Below are positions 5,501 to 5,647 of a stretch of DNA of 5,647 bases, piece after piece. Under the pieces are notes generated by a model, which saw nothing but the letters and a program-made list of their open reading frames with translations, did not search any database and had not been told where the DNA came from. How positions within the stretch are numbered: the stretch's first letter is position 1; each line of letters begins with the position of its first letter. A program made the translations under genes and the position numbers. The DNA comes from an uncultured Ruminococcus sp. (GTDB lineage: Bacteria; Bacillota; Clostridia; Oscillospirales; CAG-272): the NCBI GenBank assembly GCA_902778985.1, contig CACYZS010000082.1, positions 1 to 5,647 on the forward strand, written 5' to 3'.

Positions 5501-5647
5501 TCAGATCTTCTCGGGCGTTTTCAGGCAGATCAGTTTCAGGGCTCTTCCGAGGACGGTATTGACCGCCGCCGTCAGGGCGACGCGGTTGTTCTTCTCGCGC
5601 TCGTCTTCCGCCGTGACGATCGGGCAATCGTGATAGAAGCGGTTGTA
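5501..5647 (-). CDS. argS: Arginyl-tRNA synthetase, C-terminal fragment (cut by right edge)
   Basis: The - strand frame enters at 5647 and ends with TGA at 5503-5501, leaving 48 residues. The sequence YNRFYHDCPIV, followed by an acidic loop, then NRVALTAAVNTVLGRALKLI and ending in TPEKI, matches the end of the anticodon-binding DALR domain of ArgRS, where F(Y)xxCPVL..., RLALVxAVxxVLxxGLxLLGI and APExM are typical. ArgRS charges tRNA-Arg with arginine in the cytoplasm. The stop lies 21 bases before the yebC start and no terminator is seen between, implying an argS-yebC operon. The fragment is short but the match covers its whole length. The last residues (TPEKI in place of APExM, and CLK in place of LGI) are slight variations. 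Confidence 0.87.
   Translation of the reverse strand, partial: YNRFYHDCPIVTAEDEREKNNRVALTAAVNTVLGRALKLICLKTPEKI

Overview
The window is roughly 60% GC by eye and looks chromosomal. Strong AGGAG/GGAGG ribosome binding sites, compact hairpin terminators with T-runs, a Firmicute-style lipoprotein built of H/CxxC repeats and bacterial Ig-like domains, and a Clostridia-like YebC together suggest a GC-rich, probably uncultured member of the Clostridia. This is an inference from protein style; no 16S or other taxonomic marker is present.

Layout, left to right. (1) Bases 1-277, + strand: the C-terminal end of a cysteine-based tyrosine phosphatase, cut at the left edge inside its P-loop (TDRTG), then a perfect hairpin terminator (291-321). 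(2) Bases 350-1096, + strand: a complete histidine phosphatase (phosphoglycerate mutase-like fold) of 248 residues, starting 28 bases after that terminator. (3) Bases 1105-1144: a long hairpin with T-tracts on both sides, serving as a shared terminator for two convergent genes. (4) Bases 1154-4585, - strand: a single 1143-residue secreted lipoprotein made of an N-terminal beta domain, three and a half H/C/CxxC repeats, two related beta modules, three divergent copies of a ~110-residue module and two C-terminal bacterial Ig-like domains. It has its own well-formed promoter (4642-4670). (5) Bases 4706-4738: terminator of the next gene. (6) Bases 4748-5479, - strand: yebC (YebC/PmpR/TACO1 family). 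(7) Bases 5501-5647, - strand: the last 48 codons of argS (arginyl-tRNA synthetase), 21 bases upstream of yebC and very likely in the same operon.

How they work together. argS and yebC form a translation-related unit that ends in its own terminator. The lipoprotein is a separate monocistronic unit facing the two phosphatases. The phosphatases use unrelated folds and are neighbours, but a terminator separates them, so any joint transcription would need read-through. I see no mobile element, CRISPR array, tRNA, rRNA or defence system. The least ordinary object is the mosaic lipoprotein, whose internal repeats are described separately below; its function cannot be read from the sequence.
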